Assembly: GCF_019343475.1 (NCBI RefSeq)
Contig: NZ_CP072453.1
Coordinates: 3,038,001 to 3,102,000 of the forward strand
DNA: 64,000 nt
Reading direction: 5' to 3'
DNA from: Providencia sp. R33
GTDB lineage: Bacteria > Pseudomonadota > Gammaproteobacteria > Enterobacterales > Enterobacteriaceae
Shown in pieces: positions 18,452 to 26,644 of the stretch; the stretch's first letter is position 1; every line of letters begins with the position of its first letter. Position numbers and translations under genes: made by a program. Below the pieces are notes generated by a model. The model saw only the letters and a program-made list of their open reading frames with translations. It had not been told where the DNA came from and did no database searches.

Positions 18452-18874
18452 TTAATGAACAGCTTTATTATTGGTGGATAATAATGACTCTTTCGTTTCT
18501 TTATTGGGTGCTTCGACTTCTTCTTCAGCCCCCATTTTGGAGAACAGATTCATGATAACAATGCCACTTGCGATCACTGCCATACCAATCATTGCTGCCG
18601 TATCAGGATGTTGCCCATAAAACAGCATGCCCAGTGTGGATACCATGAGGATCCCAGTACCTGACCATGTTGCATAAGCTAAGCCTACAGGGATATATTT
18701 AACTGCTCGGGAAAGTGAGTAATAACAGATAACATACAATACAACGATCAGCGCTAATAATAGGGATTTTGTAGTACCCTCACTATTATCAAACATTTTC
18801 AATGTAGAGGTTGCTGAAGTTTCTGAAATAATAACCGCCAGCATCCAAAGCCACGATTTTGCTTTAGGGGACAT
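18452..18874 (-). CDS. SMR family transporter, first subunit with C-terminal extension
   Basis: SMR transporter of 140 aa with four hydrophobic helices. The functional glutamate is Glu18 (VIISETSAT), and YIPVGLAYATWSGTGIL is the helix 3 signature. After the last helix it carries a polar, acidic tail of about 28 residues (GAEEEVEAPNKETKES...), longer than standard 105-110 aa members. It forms a pair with the 108-aa partner downstream. Position in the choline TMA-lyase operon suggests export of trimethylamine or quaternary amines; this is inference. Confidence 0.9.
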   Translation of the reverse strand: MSPKAKSWLWMLAVIISETSATSTLKMFDNSEGTTKSLLLALIVVLYVICYYSLSRAVKYIPVGLAYATWSGTGILMVSTLGMLFYGQHPDTAAMIGMAVIASGIVIMNLFSKMGAEEEVEAPNKETKESLLSTNNKAVH

Positions 18875-18927
18875 AGATAATACTCCTACAATAAATAGAC
18901 AAATTAGATTAATTTAGTTTTGATATC

Positions 18928-19617
18928 TTATTTCTTTAAAGATTTTAAATAATCGATAGCTGAATCTGTTAATTTATTATCATTCGCAATATACCCTCCA
19001 GGGTTTTTCATTACTTCATTTAAAGTAATATAGCGACTTTCGTAGTGGTTATTTTTAGGCTCTATAATTTGATTAACATTATTTTTTAAAAGCTTATTTT
19101 CAATTTCATTGAATGTATTAAATTGCACGCCCAACGAAATAATCTTCGTCATATTTTCTTTAATCAAGTTGTTATAGTGTTTATTTTTATCTAAACCTAA
19201 AATTTGGTTGAGTTCACTTTCAGGGCAACAATGGTGTTTTAATGCCAATACAGGAATATTTTGTGCAAGGGCATGCAAGACCAGTTGGCTTTCCTCACTA
19301 GTAAATAAGCCGTTTGCGACTTCTCCAACCACCTTGGCATCAATAAAAGGCAAAAATACGCTGTGATAACGTCCTAATGCATTTAGCTGCAACGTATTTT
19401 TATCAAACATTGTTCCCAGCGTTGCCCACTGCTCGAAATACGGTGTTGATGGCATTAAATCCGTAGCATAGAGTGAAAAAGAAACCGATGAAAATTGCGT
19501 TAGTCTTTGATAAATCGCCTGTTGGTAGCCCTCGACTGGGGATAACACCACAAGAACGCGTTGATTTAGCTGCCATACAATTTGTTCAACTATCTGCTCA
19601 ATCTGTTTTTCGTTCAC
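18928..19617 (-). CDS. Microcompartment-associated protein of unknown function
   Basis: Protein of 229 aa that I cannot assign firmly; it recalls hypothetical proteins of ethanolamine and glycyl-radical microcompartment loci. The N-terminal 20 residues (MNEKQIEQIVEQIVWQLNQR) form an amphipathic helix very like the C-terminal encapsulation peptide of CutF in the same operon, which suggests lumen targeting. The middle has alternating hydrophobic strands (RVLVVLSPVEGY, VFLPFIDAKVV, IPVLALKHH) resembling a Rossmann-like fold. The last third is AT-rich, lysine- and asparagine-rich and less like its neighbours. It starts 14 bases after the cutH stop, so it is part of the operon. Confidence 0.7.
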   Translation of the reverse strand: MNEKQIEQIVEQIVWQLNQRVLVVLSPVEGYQQAIYQRLTQFSSVSFSLYATDLMPSTPYFEQWATLGTMFDKNTLQLNALGRYHSVFLPFIDAKVVGEVANGLFTSEESQLVLHALAQNIPVLALKHHCCPESELNQILGLDKNKHYNNLIKENMTKIISLGVQFNTFNEIENKLLKNNVNQIIEPKNNHYESRYITLNEVMKNPGGYIANDNKLTDSAIDYLKSLKK

Positions 19618-19631
19618 CTTGCCACCATCCT

Positions 19632-20276
19632 TTAACCAACAATAAATACGCTGTCATTATTGCGCAGACCCGCAGCGTTGGCTTCGTCAGTATCAATATG
19701 AAATTCAAGGGAAAACCGCTCATCCACACGGACAACAACTTCATCAAACACTAAACGGCGCTCACCTTCCGTGCGAATATTGACCTTTTGCCCATTCACC
19801 ACGTTTAATGCTCTAGCATCCATCGTGTTCATATGAATATGTCGCTGTGCACAAATCACTTGAGATTCAAGGTTTGCATGCCCTGCTGGACCAATTAATA
19901 GTGCACTACCAGAATCCGTTAAATCCCCAGACTCCCTCACAGGCGCTTTAATCCCTAGGGCAAAGCAATCCGCTTTTGAGACCTCTAATTGGCTTTTTGG
20001 GCGTACAGGGCCTAAAACTCTAACCTTACTGATTGAGCCTTTTGGCCCAACCACCATTACGCATTCCTTCGCTGCAAACTGCCCAGGTTGCTTGAGATCC
20101 TTAAACGGCGTGAGTTGATAACCTTGACCAAATAAGGCTTCAACATCCTGCTGCGAAAGGTGCACATGGCGGTTAGAAACACCGACAGGGATCGCAATCG
20201 CAGGCTGCATTCCACTTGCGGGGCTGTAAGTTGAAAGGCGAGATAAAATTTTGCCCATCAATTGCTCATTCATCAT
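19632..20276 (-). CDS. cutH: PduL-type phosphotransacylase of the choline microcompartment
   Basis: Phosphate acyltransferase of 214 aa that converts acetyl-CoA made inside the shell into acetyl phosphate, recycling CoA. The PduL fold is a duplicated beta-barrel with zinc-binding histidines; visible landmarks are IPVGVSNRHVHLSQQD in the first repeat and AQRHIHMNTMDAR in the second. The N-terminal MNEQLMGKILSRLSTYS is an amphipathic helix followed by a Pro/Ala linker, typical of a luminal encapsulation peptide. The start codon overlaps the cmcE stop (ATGA), so translation is coupled. Confidence 0.88.
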   Translation of the reverse strand: MMNEQLMGKILSRLSTYSPASGMQPAIAIPVGVSNRHVHLSQQDVEALFGQGYQLTPFKDLKQPGQFAAKECVMVVGPKGSISKVRVLGPVRPKSQLEVSKADCFALGIKAPVRESGDLTDSGSALLIGPAGHANLESQVICAQRHIHMNTMDARALNVVNGQKVNIRTEGERRLVFDEVVVRVDERFSLEFHIDTDEANAAGLRNNDSVFIVG

Positions 20277-20689
20277 GATTTTTTACCTTTACGCAGGTCA
20301 TTTTTGGGCTCTTTAACGCTATTTTCCGTCACTTCTGGTTCAGCTTTTTCCTCGGTAACCAAATTTTCTTTTGGTTTTTCAGTTTGTTCGACGCTTTTTG
20401 CTAACTCACCCTTTTTGCTTTTTACTGTTAATAATTTTGTAATCACACTTTCTTCAGGGCGCGCAATCACCAGTGATCCTACGCATAATTGGCTATTGCT
20501 GATTACCGCAATACCGTGATCGACGGCGGTACGTACTGCACTGATTTCCCCTTGAAAGCAAACGGAAACCAAGCCAGATCCAATTTTCCGATAACCGACA
20601 ATCTCAACACTCGCGGCTTTACACGCTGCATCAGCCGCTTGTATTGCGGATGTCAGTCCCCGAGTTTCAATCACACCTAAACTTTTCAT
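20273..20689 (-). CDS. cmcE: BMC-domain shell protein with C-terminal extension
   Basis: Hexameric BMC shell protein of 138 aa. Residues 1-80 are a standard BMC domain (SLGVIETRGLTSAIQAADAACKAA, VGSLVIARPEESV) but diverge clearly from cmcA-C. Residues 85-138 form a low-complexity, highly charged tail rich in Lys and Glu (ending in a KGKKS-type basic patch), of the kind that may bind nucleic acid or cargo; no second folded domain is seen. It lies 13 bases after cutD and overlaps cutH. The cmcE name follows its position in the GRM2 locus of Klebsiella. Confidence 0.85.
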   Translation of the reverse strand: MKSLGVIETRGLTSAIQAADAACKAASVEIVGYRKIGSGLVSVCFQGEISAVRTAVDHGIAVISNSQLCVGSLVIARPEESVITKLLTVKSKKGELAKSVEQTEKPKENLVTEEKAEPEVTENSVKEPKNDLRKGKKS

Positions 20690-20702
20690 CTGTCTCTCCT
20701 AC

Positions 20703-21653
20703 TTAGTGACGAACCAGTCGAATATCAAAATCAAACTGTTTAAAGAACGCTTCCAATTGGTCTAGCTCTTCTGCGCTATAAGTTGGGTCTTGCTTCACTG
20801 GGTAAATCATGTCCAGTTTGTCGTATTTACCGCGCCCCAACTGGTGGTAAGGTAGAATATCGATACGTTTTACATTTCCGCGTTTGGCTAATTCCATCGC
20901 GTATTCAATAGCGCCCGTGATGGCATCGTACGAATCGTTATACCCACGAACCAAAGGCATCCGCACCACTACGTTTGCACCTAATTCAATAAGTCTTTCA
21001 AGGTTTTGGCGTACATTCTCGTTACCAATACCAAAGATACTTTTATGCTGGGCGCTATCGATGTGTTTGATGTCATATAAAAATAAATCAACAACTTGGG
21101 CGAGCTTTTCATAGTTGGCTAATGATGTTGTCCCTTGGGTTTCTACCGCGGTATTGATCATCATTTTTTTGCATTCACGCAGCAGTTCAACAGCGAAATC
21201 AGTTTGCAGACTCATTTCCCCGCCACCAATCGTGACACCACCGCCAGAGGAAATATAAAAATCATAATCTTGCATAATAATTTCCATCATTTCTGCGACT
21301 GTGACATCTTTGCCCATGATGTCTAACGCACCGCCAATGCACACCTCTTCACACTTACGACAACCAATACAATCAATGCTACGATTAACACGGTGAATCT
21401 GCTCACCCTGCTCATTAGTTGTTTTGTAGTGAATACCTGTTGGGCAAACATCCACACACTTACCGCAATTGACACATTTATCGTGGGAAAACATCACTTG
21501 AAATTGGCTACTTAACCCTTCAGGGTTCGCACACCATGGACAACGAATATTGCACCCTTTAAGGAAGATCAGCGTGCGAATACCATCGCCGTCATAAATG
21601 GAATATTTTTGGATATTAAATATCCGACCTTTAATATCTGCCGCGCTCATCAT
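20703..21653 (-). CDS. cutD: Choline TMA-lyase activating enzyme (radical SAM)
   Basis: Glycyl-radical-enzyme activase of 316 aa. It uses S-adenosylmethionine and a [4Fe-4S] cluster to abstract hydrogen from the glycyl residue of CutC. The radical SAM motif CNIRCPWC (CX3CX2C) is at about residues 34-41. It is followed by a ferredoxin-like insert with two 4Fe-4S motifs (CVNCGKCVDVCP and CIGCRKCEEVC), and by the GGGEMSLQ segment for SAM binding. Length and arrangement are those of CutD. Two consecutive ATG codons open the frame; either could start. It follows cutC by 77 bases. Confidence 0.95.
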   Translation of the reverse strand: MMSAADIKGRIFNIQKYSIYDGDGIRTLIFLKGCNIRCPWCANPEGLSSQFQVMFSHDKCVNCGKCVDVCPTGIHYKTTNEQGEQIHRVNRSIDCIGCRKCEEVCIGGALDIMGKDVTVAEMMEIIMQDYDFYISSGGGVTIGGGEMSLQTDFAVELLRECKKMMINTAVETQGTTSLANYEKLAQVVDLFLYDIKHIDSAQHKSIFGIGNENVRQNLERLIELGANVVVRMPLVRGYNDSYDAITGAIEYAMELAKRGNVKRIDILPYHQLGRGKYDKLDMIYPVKQDPTYSAEELDQLEAFFKQFDFDIRLVRH

Positions 21654-21730
21654 TGCACCTCAAAAAATGACAAAACTTATTGTTTTTATTCTGAAATGGC
21701 AGGTATGTTGCCATACCTGCCAATATCGAT

Positions 21731-24700
21731 TTAAAACTTCTCAATCACGGTACGGCTAATAATTTCATCTTGAACTTCTTTACAGAGTTCGACGAAGTAA
21801 GCACTGTAACCTGCGACTCGAACGATTAAATCACGATATTTTTCAGGCTCTTGCTGTGCTTTTTTCAGCATTTCATTGTCGACATAACTAAATTGCATTT
21901 GGCCATTACCTAAAATAGAAGCGGTTCTTAGTAAGGTAATTAAGCCGTGGCGACCTTCTGGCGTATCCAACAAGCCTTTTAAGAACTTAAAGTTATGCAC
22001 CATACCGATGTTCATTGTTTCCACATTCATCTTACTGATAGATTTAATGATGGCGGTTGGGCCTTGTTTATCCGCACCTTGCGTTGGGCTAATACCGTCT
22101 GATAATGGCATCCACGCCAAGCGTCCATTGGCACTCGCGGCAGTCAATTCCCCGATGGGGGTATTATTAGAAATCGACAAGGTTCCGTGGCTGAATGTGG
22201 AGTACAACATGTCGTATTTACGGCACTCACGCTCTGTCCACTCCGTAATATCCAGCGCATATTGGTCAACATAGTTGTCATCGTTACCAAATTTCGGTGC
22301 ATTTAAGCAATCGCGGCGCAGCTCGTCATAACCTTCAAAGTTAGCTAATAGACCATCACGTACTTGCTCAAGGGTGTAGCGTTTATCTTCATAAACCAGT
22401 TTACGAATGGCGGCGAGGGAATCGACGTAAGTCGCAAGGCCAGAGAAAATCAAACCTGGGCCGTGGTTAACCATCGCACCACCTGCCGCAACGTCTTTGC
22501 CTTTTTCCATACAGCCTTCCACCAGCAAGGACATTAATGGTTTTGGCGCAACATCACGGTGTACACGTTGGCTAATCACTGTACCGACCGCAGATAAACG
22601 GACGATATGGGCGATTTGTTGTTTCACTGCGCGGTCAAAGTCTTCGAAGGTCCTCAAATCACGCAGATCACCCGTATCTAAACCTTGGTAGCTATCAAAT
22701 AGCACCATGCGACCACGGTTTAAGACAAACTCAATGGCGATTGGCCACTGGGTGTAACCTGTTGATGTCCATTGATAAATTCGGCCTGATTTTTGTGGTT
22801 CAACGCAGCCCATCAAGCAGTAATCACGTGCATCTTCAAAATCAAAGCCTTTGCGCAGCATCATTTTGATGTGGGAATCATCGAAGTGGCAGGCAGGGAA
22901 GCCCATACCGGCTTTAACGACATCGACAATTTTTTCCATGTATTTTTGTGGTGATTGGTTATGGATACGGCAAGCCAGTGATGGCTGGTATACTTTAACA
23001 AAGCGCACTGCATCCATAATTAAGTAGGTCAGGTCATTACAGGCATCACCGCCTGAGCGTTTTTGCCCGCCCACCGTTAAGTTGATAAACGGCTGGTAAC
23101 CCGCAAAATATTTCGCCCCTAACTCACTGGACATCCACATTAATTCAGCACATTTGATGATAAACGCCTGCATCATTTCCAGTGCTTGGTCTTGTGTTAG
23201 GCGGCCTGTTTTGATGTCGTTTTCATACATCGGTAAGCAATATTGGTCGAGGCGCCCTAAAGATAGACCCGTTTGGTTTTCCTCGATTTCAAACAGAGAC
23301 TCCACCGTCCAAATGCTTTGCAATGCTTCTTGTAAGGTCACTGGTGGGTTGGCAGGCACATTTTCATTCACTTGCGCGATAGTCAGTAATTCTTCACGGC
23401 GTTTTACGTCCGTTTCTTTCGCGGCTAATTCACGTGCATGCTCTGCAATGCGGTGTGCGTAAGCCACAACGCCTTCACAAGTTTCAATAGACGCTTTATA
23501 GAAATAGATACGGTCGATATCATCCGGGTTTTCCATGCTGAGCTCGGCCAGTTTCGCCTGTGCATCTGCTTTAATCCCATTCATACCTTTAGTGAATAAT
23601 AAGACGTCGTAGCCTGGGCAAGTATCGCCCCCACCGTTGATTTGGTGATAGGACAAATCACTGACGAATGTTTCGCCACTAAACTCCCACACACCTGCCT
23701 CACGGTATTGCGCCTCACAGATTTCATCTAATGAGCGGCCTTCCCAGAACGGTGCGATATCTTCACGAATGACTTTTTTGTCTTCTTCAGAGATAACAAA
23801 TGGGTCTTGTGGGCGCGTGCTCATGGTGTCGAGTTCTTCGACCACCCAGCGCCATGCGATATCTGGGGAGAATGCACCTGCACGTGGTTTTCCACATGGA
23901 TGCCCAACAATTAACTCTTCTGGTTGGATTAAGATTGGTGCGGTTTCACATGCGCGGCGAAACGCTTTTGCGCGCAGTAAAATCGGCGGTAAACCTGGGT
24001 TATTTTTGACAACGTCAGTAAAAGCTAAAGCGCGGTAAATAGAGACGCTTGGGCGCGCTTCCAAGTAGCGATTACGCAGGCGTTGTAAACGTGGGGTCAA
24101 CCCTTCCATGACTTTAAATTCTGTCTCAGCTTGTGCAGACGGTGCAACATAACTGGCATTTGGAGCCGAATATTGTGGTTGCGTACTTGCTTGGCCGCAA
24201 TATAAGCGAACTTTTAATCCATTATTAATGGCCATGATATTCTCATGAGCCGATAACATCATGGAGGATAATTCGTTAATACATACGCGAGGGTCGGTTA
24301 AATACACACCGCCTTTTAATGCATCAAACATTGGGTAACCATCCACCACTTTTGTCGAGCGCACTTCAGAAAGCTCCGCCAATTTTAGCCATAAACTTTC
24401 AACCACTTCATATGCTTGGGCGGGTGTTAAACGGCCTTGCTCGATGTCTCGTTGGTAGAATGGGTAAACCGCTTTGTCAAAGCCCATTGGGTTAACTGCG
24501 TAGCTACCATTTTCCAGATGCAAAATAAGCTGCAATAAATAGAACGCTTGGCAAGCTTCTTTAAAAGTCTGTGCTGGTTTGGCAGGAACATTACGCAAAA
24601 TTGCCGCACTTTCTTGCAGTTCTAAACGGCGGTATTGGTTTGATTCCACCGCAGCCATGCTTTCCGCTTTCGATGCAAGGGATTGTGCAAAATGAATAGC

Positions 24701-25162
24701 CGCATCACAGGCATAAATTGCGGCGCGGCAGTTATTTGCCTCATCAATACTATTGCGGCTGACCGCGCTACCGATGTTTCTAACACGGTTTTCCAATTGG
24801 GATTTAATTTCTAAAAAACCGATGTTCAATACGGCCAAATAGTCAGGGGCATCAACAGTGCTATCCCCCGCTAAGAAAGTGTAAATGCTGTTGCTGTGAA
24901 TTTCATTTTCAGTGAAGAAAATCGCACCACGTGGTGTGGAGGATTGGCTACCAATAATCAATTCATCTTGCGCGATAAACGCAGGGAAATGGCGGATAAA
25001 TTCATAAAAACGTTGAGCAGGTTTAATTGCCTGCGGTGCACCCGAAAGTTGGCTTTCCAGTGCTTCTAAAATGTTGGCACGTTCAGTAATAATTGAGCTA
25101 TTGCGGGCACTTAAGCGTTCAGCCAGCATTTTTACGCGTGGGGTCAGAGCATATTTAGTCAT
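21731..25162 (-). CDS. cutC: Choline trimethylamine-lyase (glycyl radical enzyme), long type II form
   Basis: Cleaves choline to trimethylamine and acetaldehyde anaerobically. The catalytic part shows the thiyl cysteine and general base in CLMGCVEPQ (Cys786, Glu788) and the glycyl-radical loop RVAGYSAYF with Gly1118, 25 residues from the C-terminus. At 1143 aa it is about 300 residues longer than the classic 846-850 aa CutC. The extra N-terminal region (about 1-340) is itself a partial glycyl-radical-enzyme domain (FIRHFPAFIAQDELIIGSQS, compare HPCGKPRAGAFSP later), so the protein looks like an internal duplication. This form is known from Proteus, Klebsiella and E. coli GRM2 loci, where the extension takes part in encapsulation. 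Strictly anaerobic function expected. Confidence 0.96.
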   Translation of the reverse strand: MTKYALTPRVKMLAERLSARNSSIITERANILEALESQLSGAPQAIKPAQRFYEFIRHFPAFIAQDELIIGSQSSTPRGAIFFTENEIHSNSIYTFLAGDSTVDAPDYLAVLNIGFLEIKSQLENRVRNIGSAVSRNSIDEANNCRAAIYACDAAIHFAQSLASKAESMAAVESNQYRRLELQESAAILRNVPAKPAQTFKEACQAFYLLQLILHLENGSYAVNPMGFDKAVYPFYQRDIEQGRLTPAQAYEVVESLWLKLAELSEVRSTKVVDGYPMFDALKGGVYLTDPRVCINELSSMMLSAHENIMAINNGLKVRLYCGQASTQPQYSAPNASYVAPSAQAETEFKVMEGLTPRLQRLRNRYLEARPSVSIYRALAFTDVVKNNPGLPPILLRAKAFRRACETAPILIQPEELIVGHPCGKPRAGAFSPDIAWRWVVEELDTMSTRPQDPFVISEEDKKVIREDIAPFWEGRSLDEICEAQYREAGVWEFSGETFVSDLSYHQINGGGDTCPGYDVLLFTKGMNGIKADAQAKLAELSMENPDDIDRIYFYKASIETCEGVVAYAHRIAEHARELAAKETDVKRREELLTIAQVNENVPANPPVTLQEALQSIWTVESLFEIEENQTGLSLGRLDQYCLPMYENDIKTGRLTQDQALEMMQAFIIKCAELMWMSSELGAKYFAGYQPFINLTVGGQKRSGGDACNDLTYLIMDAVRFVKVYQPSLACRIHNQSPQKYMEKIVDVVKAGMGFPACHFDDSHIKMMLRKGFDFEDARDYCLMGCVEPQKSGRIYQWTSTGYTQWPIAIEFVLNRGRMVLFDSYQGLDTGDLRDLRTFEDFDRAVKQQIAHIVRLSAVGTVISQRVHRDVAPKPLMSLLVEGCMEKGKDVAAGGAMVNHGPGLIFSGLATYVDSLAAIRKLVYEDKRYTLEQVRDGLLANFEGYDELRRDCLNAPKFGNDDNYVDQYALDITEWTERECRKYDMLYSTFSHGTLSISNNTPIGELTAASANGRLAWMPLSDGISPTQGADKQGPTAIIKSISKMNVETMNIGMVHNFKFLKGLLDTPEGRHGLITLLRTASILGNGQMQFSYVDNEMLKKAQQEPEKYRDLIVRVAGYSAYFVELCKEVQDEIISRTVIEKF

Positions 25163-25221
25163 GTTAGCCTATCCTGATGTTTGTTCTCGTTTGTTGTTCA
25201 TCACCTAACAGCTTGCGGCTG

Positions 25222-26352
25222 TTAAAAAGATTGCCGATATAGCGTTTCAAGTTGCACTTGGTTCACATCCCGTGGATTGGTCGGAGTGCAACTATCACGC
25301 AGTGCTTGCCCCACCATTTCCCCTAAACGGGCGTTAAAATCAGTTTCGTTAATGCCTGTAGCTTGAATGCCATTTGGCATATTCATTTCATCTTTCAATA
25401 CGTTGATTGCCATAATCAGGCTTTCAACGCCTTCACGTATATTTGAGGCAGGTAAATTCAAATTCTTCGCAAGGTGCGCATAACGCTTCGCCGCGTCGGT
25501 ATCACAACGCCCTTCTAACTCGGCATTAAATGCCACTACCTGTGCCATCAATAGTGCATTGGCACGGCCGTGTGGAATGTGAAACACACCGCCTAATGCG
25601 TGAGCTAAGCTGTGCGTGATCCCTAAAGAAGCATTGGTAAATGCCATTCCTGCAATACAAGAAGCGTTATGCATTTTTTCGCGAGCAAGCAAGTTGCCCC
25701 CTTCGCGGTAGCAGTCAATCAAATGACCGAAAACCAGTTGCACCGCTTTTTCCGCTAATGCATCAGAAAAATCAGATGCAGTGCGGGAAACATACGCTTC
25801 TAATGCATGGCAAAGCACATCCATCCCTGTATCTGCAGTAATTGAAGCAGGTACTGATTTCACTAAAACAGGGTCGAGGATTGCCACATCGGGCAGCATA
25901 AACTCATCCACTAACACCAATTTTTCAGAGTGAGACTTAATCACTGAAAAACTGGTCACTTCAGAGCCTGTGCCGCTGGTTGTTGGGATGGCAATAAACT
26001 GCGGTTTTGCCCGATTGGCGTCATTTTTCGTGTGCCATAAGGAGTAAATAATCGCTTTCGCCGCATCAATCACAGAGCCGCCACCCAGCGCAATCACCAC
26101 ATCGGGATATTGCACATCCATGATTTTCATGCCTTTTACGATGGCTGAAATATCAGGGTCTGGCAGGACATCGTCATACATTGAGAACGCAATGCCTGAG
26201 TGTGTTAACCGACGAGTGACTTCCTCTGCTAAACCAAACTTCACCATGGCTTTATCGGTCACGATAAAGGCCTGCTGAGCTTGCATCGTTGAGATGAAAT
26301 CCAGTGCATTAGCACCAAATTGCACTCGCGGTTTAATGAGAAACTGGTTCAT
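25222..26352 (-). CDS. cutO: Iron-containing alcohol dehydrogenase of the choline microcompartment
   Basis: Group III (Fe-dependent) alcohol dehydrogenase of 376 aa that reduces acetaldehyde to ethanol and regenerates NAD+ in the shell lumen. The NAD-binding GGGSVIDAAK segment, the TTSGTGSE loop and the metal-ligand motifs DTGMDVLCHALEAY and HSLAHALGGVFHIPHG are all present. Full length, between cmcD and cutC, tightly packed. Confidence 0.93.
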   Translation of the reverse strand: MNQFLIKPRVQFGANALDFISTMQAQQAFIVTDKAMVKFGLAEEVTRRLTHSGIAFSMYDDVLPDPDISAIVKGMKIMDVQYPDVVIALGGGSVIDAAKAIIYSLWHTKNDANRAKPQFIAIPTTSGTGSEVTSFSVIKSHSEKLVLVDEFMLPDVAILDPVLVKSVPASITADTGMDVLCHALEAYVSRTASDFSDALAEKAVQLVFGHLIDCYREGGNLLAREKMHNASCIAGMAFTNASLGITHSLAHALGGVFHIPHGRANALLMAQVVAFNAELEGRCDTDAAKRYAHLAKNLNLPASNIREGVESLIMAINVLKDEMNMPNGIQATGINETDFNARLGEMVGQALRDSCTPTNPRDVNQVQLETLYRQSF

Positions 26353-26360
26353 GCTGTTGT

Positions 26361-26618
26361 TTACTCCTTGGTATAAACCTTTTCGACAATGGCAACCACT
26401 GACATGGCTTTGTATTTGTCTTTGTTCAACGCGAAGTACGCTTCGGCTAACACAATGTCGTTGATACCTGCGCCAACGCTGTCTACCGCCACATACGTTC
26501 GGTCTTTCAACGGTTCAAGGTCATCCCCCAGCGCAGCAACCATCAATAAATTGCTTCCGCTAAGTTCTTGGCATTTCTGCGTTGCGACAACATGCCCGAT
26601 TACTTTTGCCAAAATCAT
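26361..26618 (-). CDS. cmcD: EutN/CcmL-type pentameric vertex shell protein
   Basis: BMC-P pentamer subunit of 85 aa that closes the vertices of the shell. MILAKVIGHVVATQK at the N-terminus, then LLMVAALG and VAVDSVGAGINDIVLAE, are hallmarks of the EutN/CcmL family. It is the only pentamer gene in the locus, which fits a complete shell with cmcA-C and cmcE. It lies 26 bases after cutF and 8 bases before cutO. Confidence 0.93.
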   Translation of the reverse strand: MILAKVIGHVVATQKCQELSGSNLLMVAALGDDLEPLKDRTYVAVDSVGAGINDIVLAEAYFALNKDKYKAMSVVAIVEKVYTKE

Positions 26619-26644
26619 GGTTTATACCGCCTTATTTCAATGAG

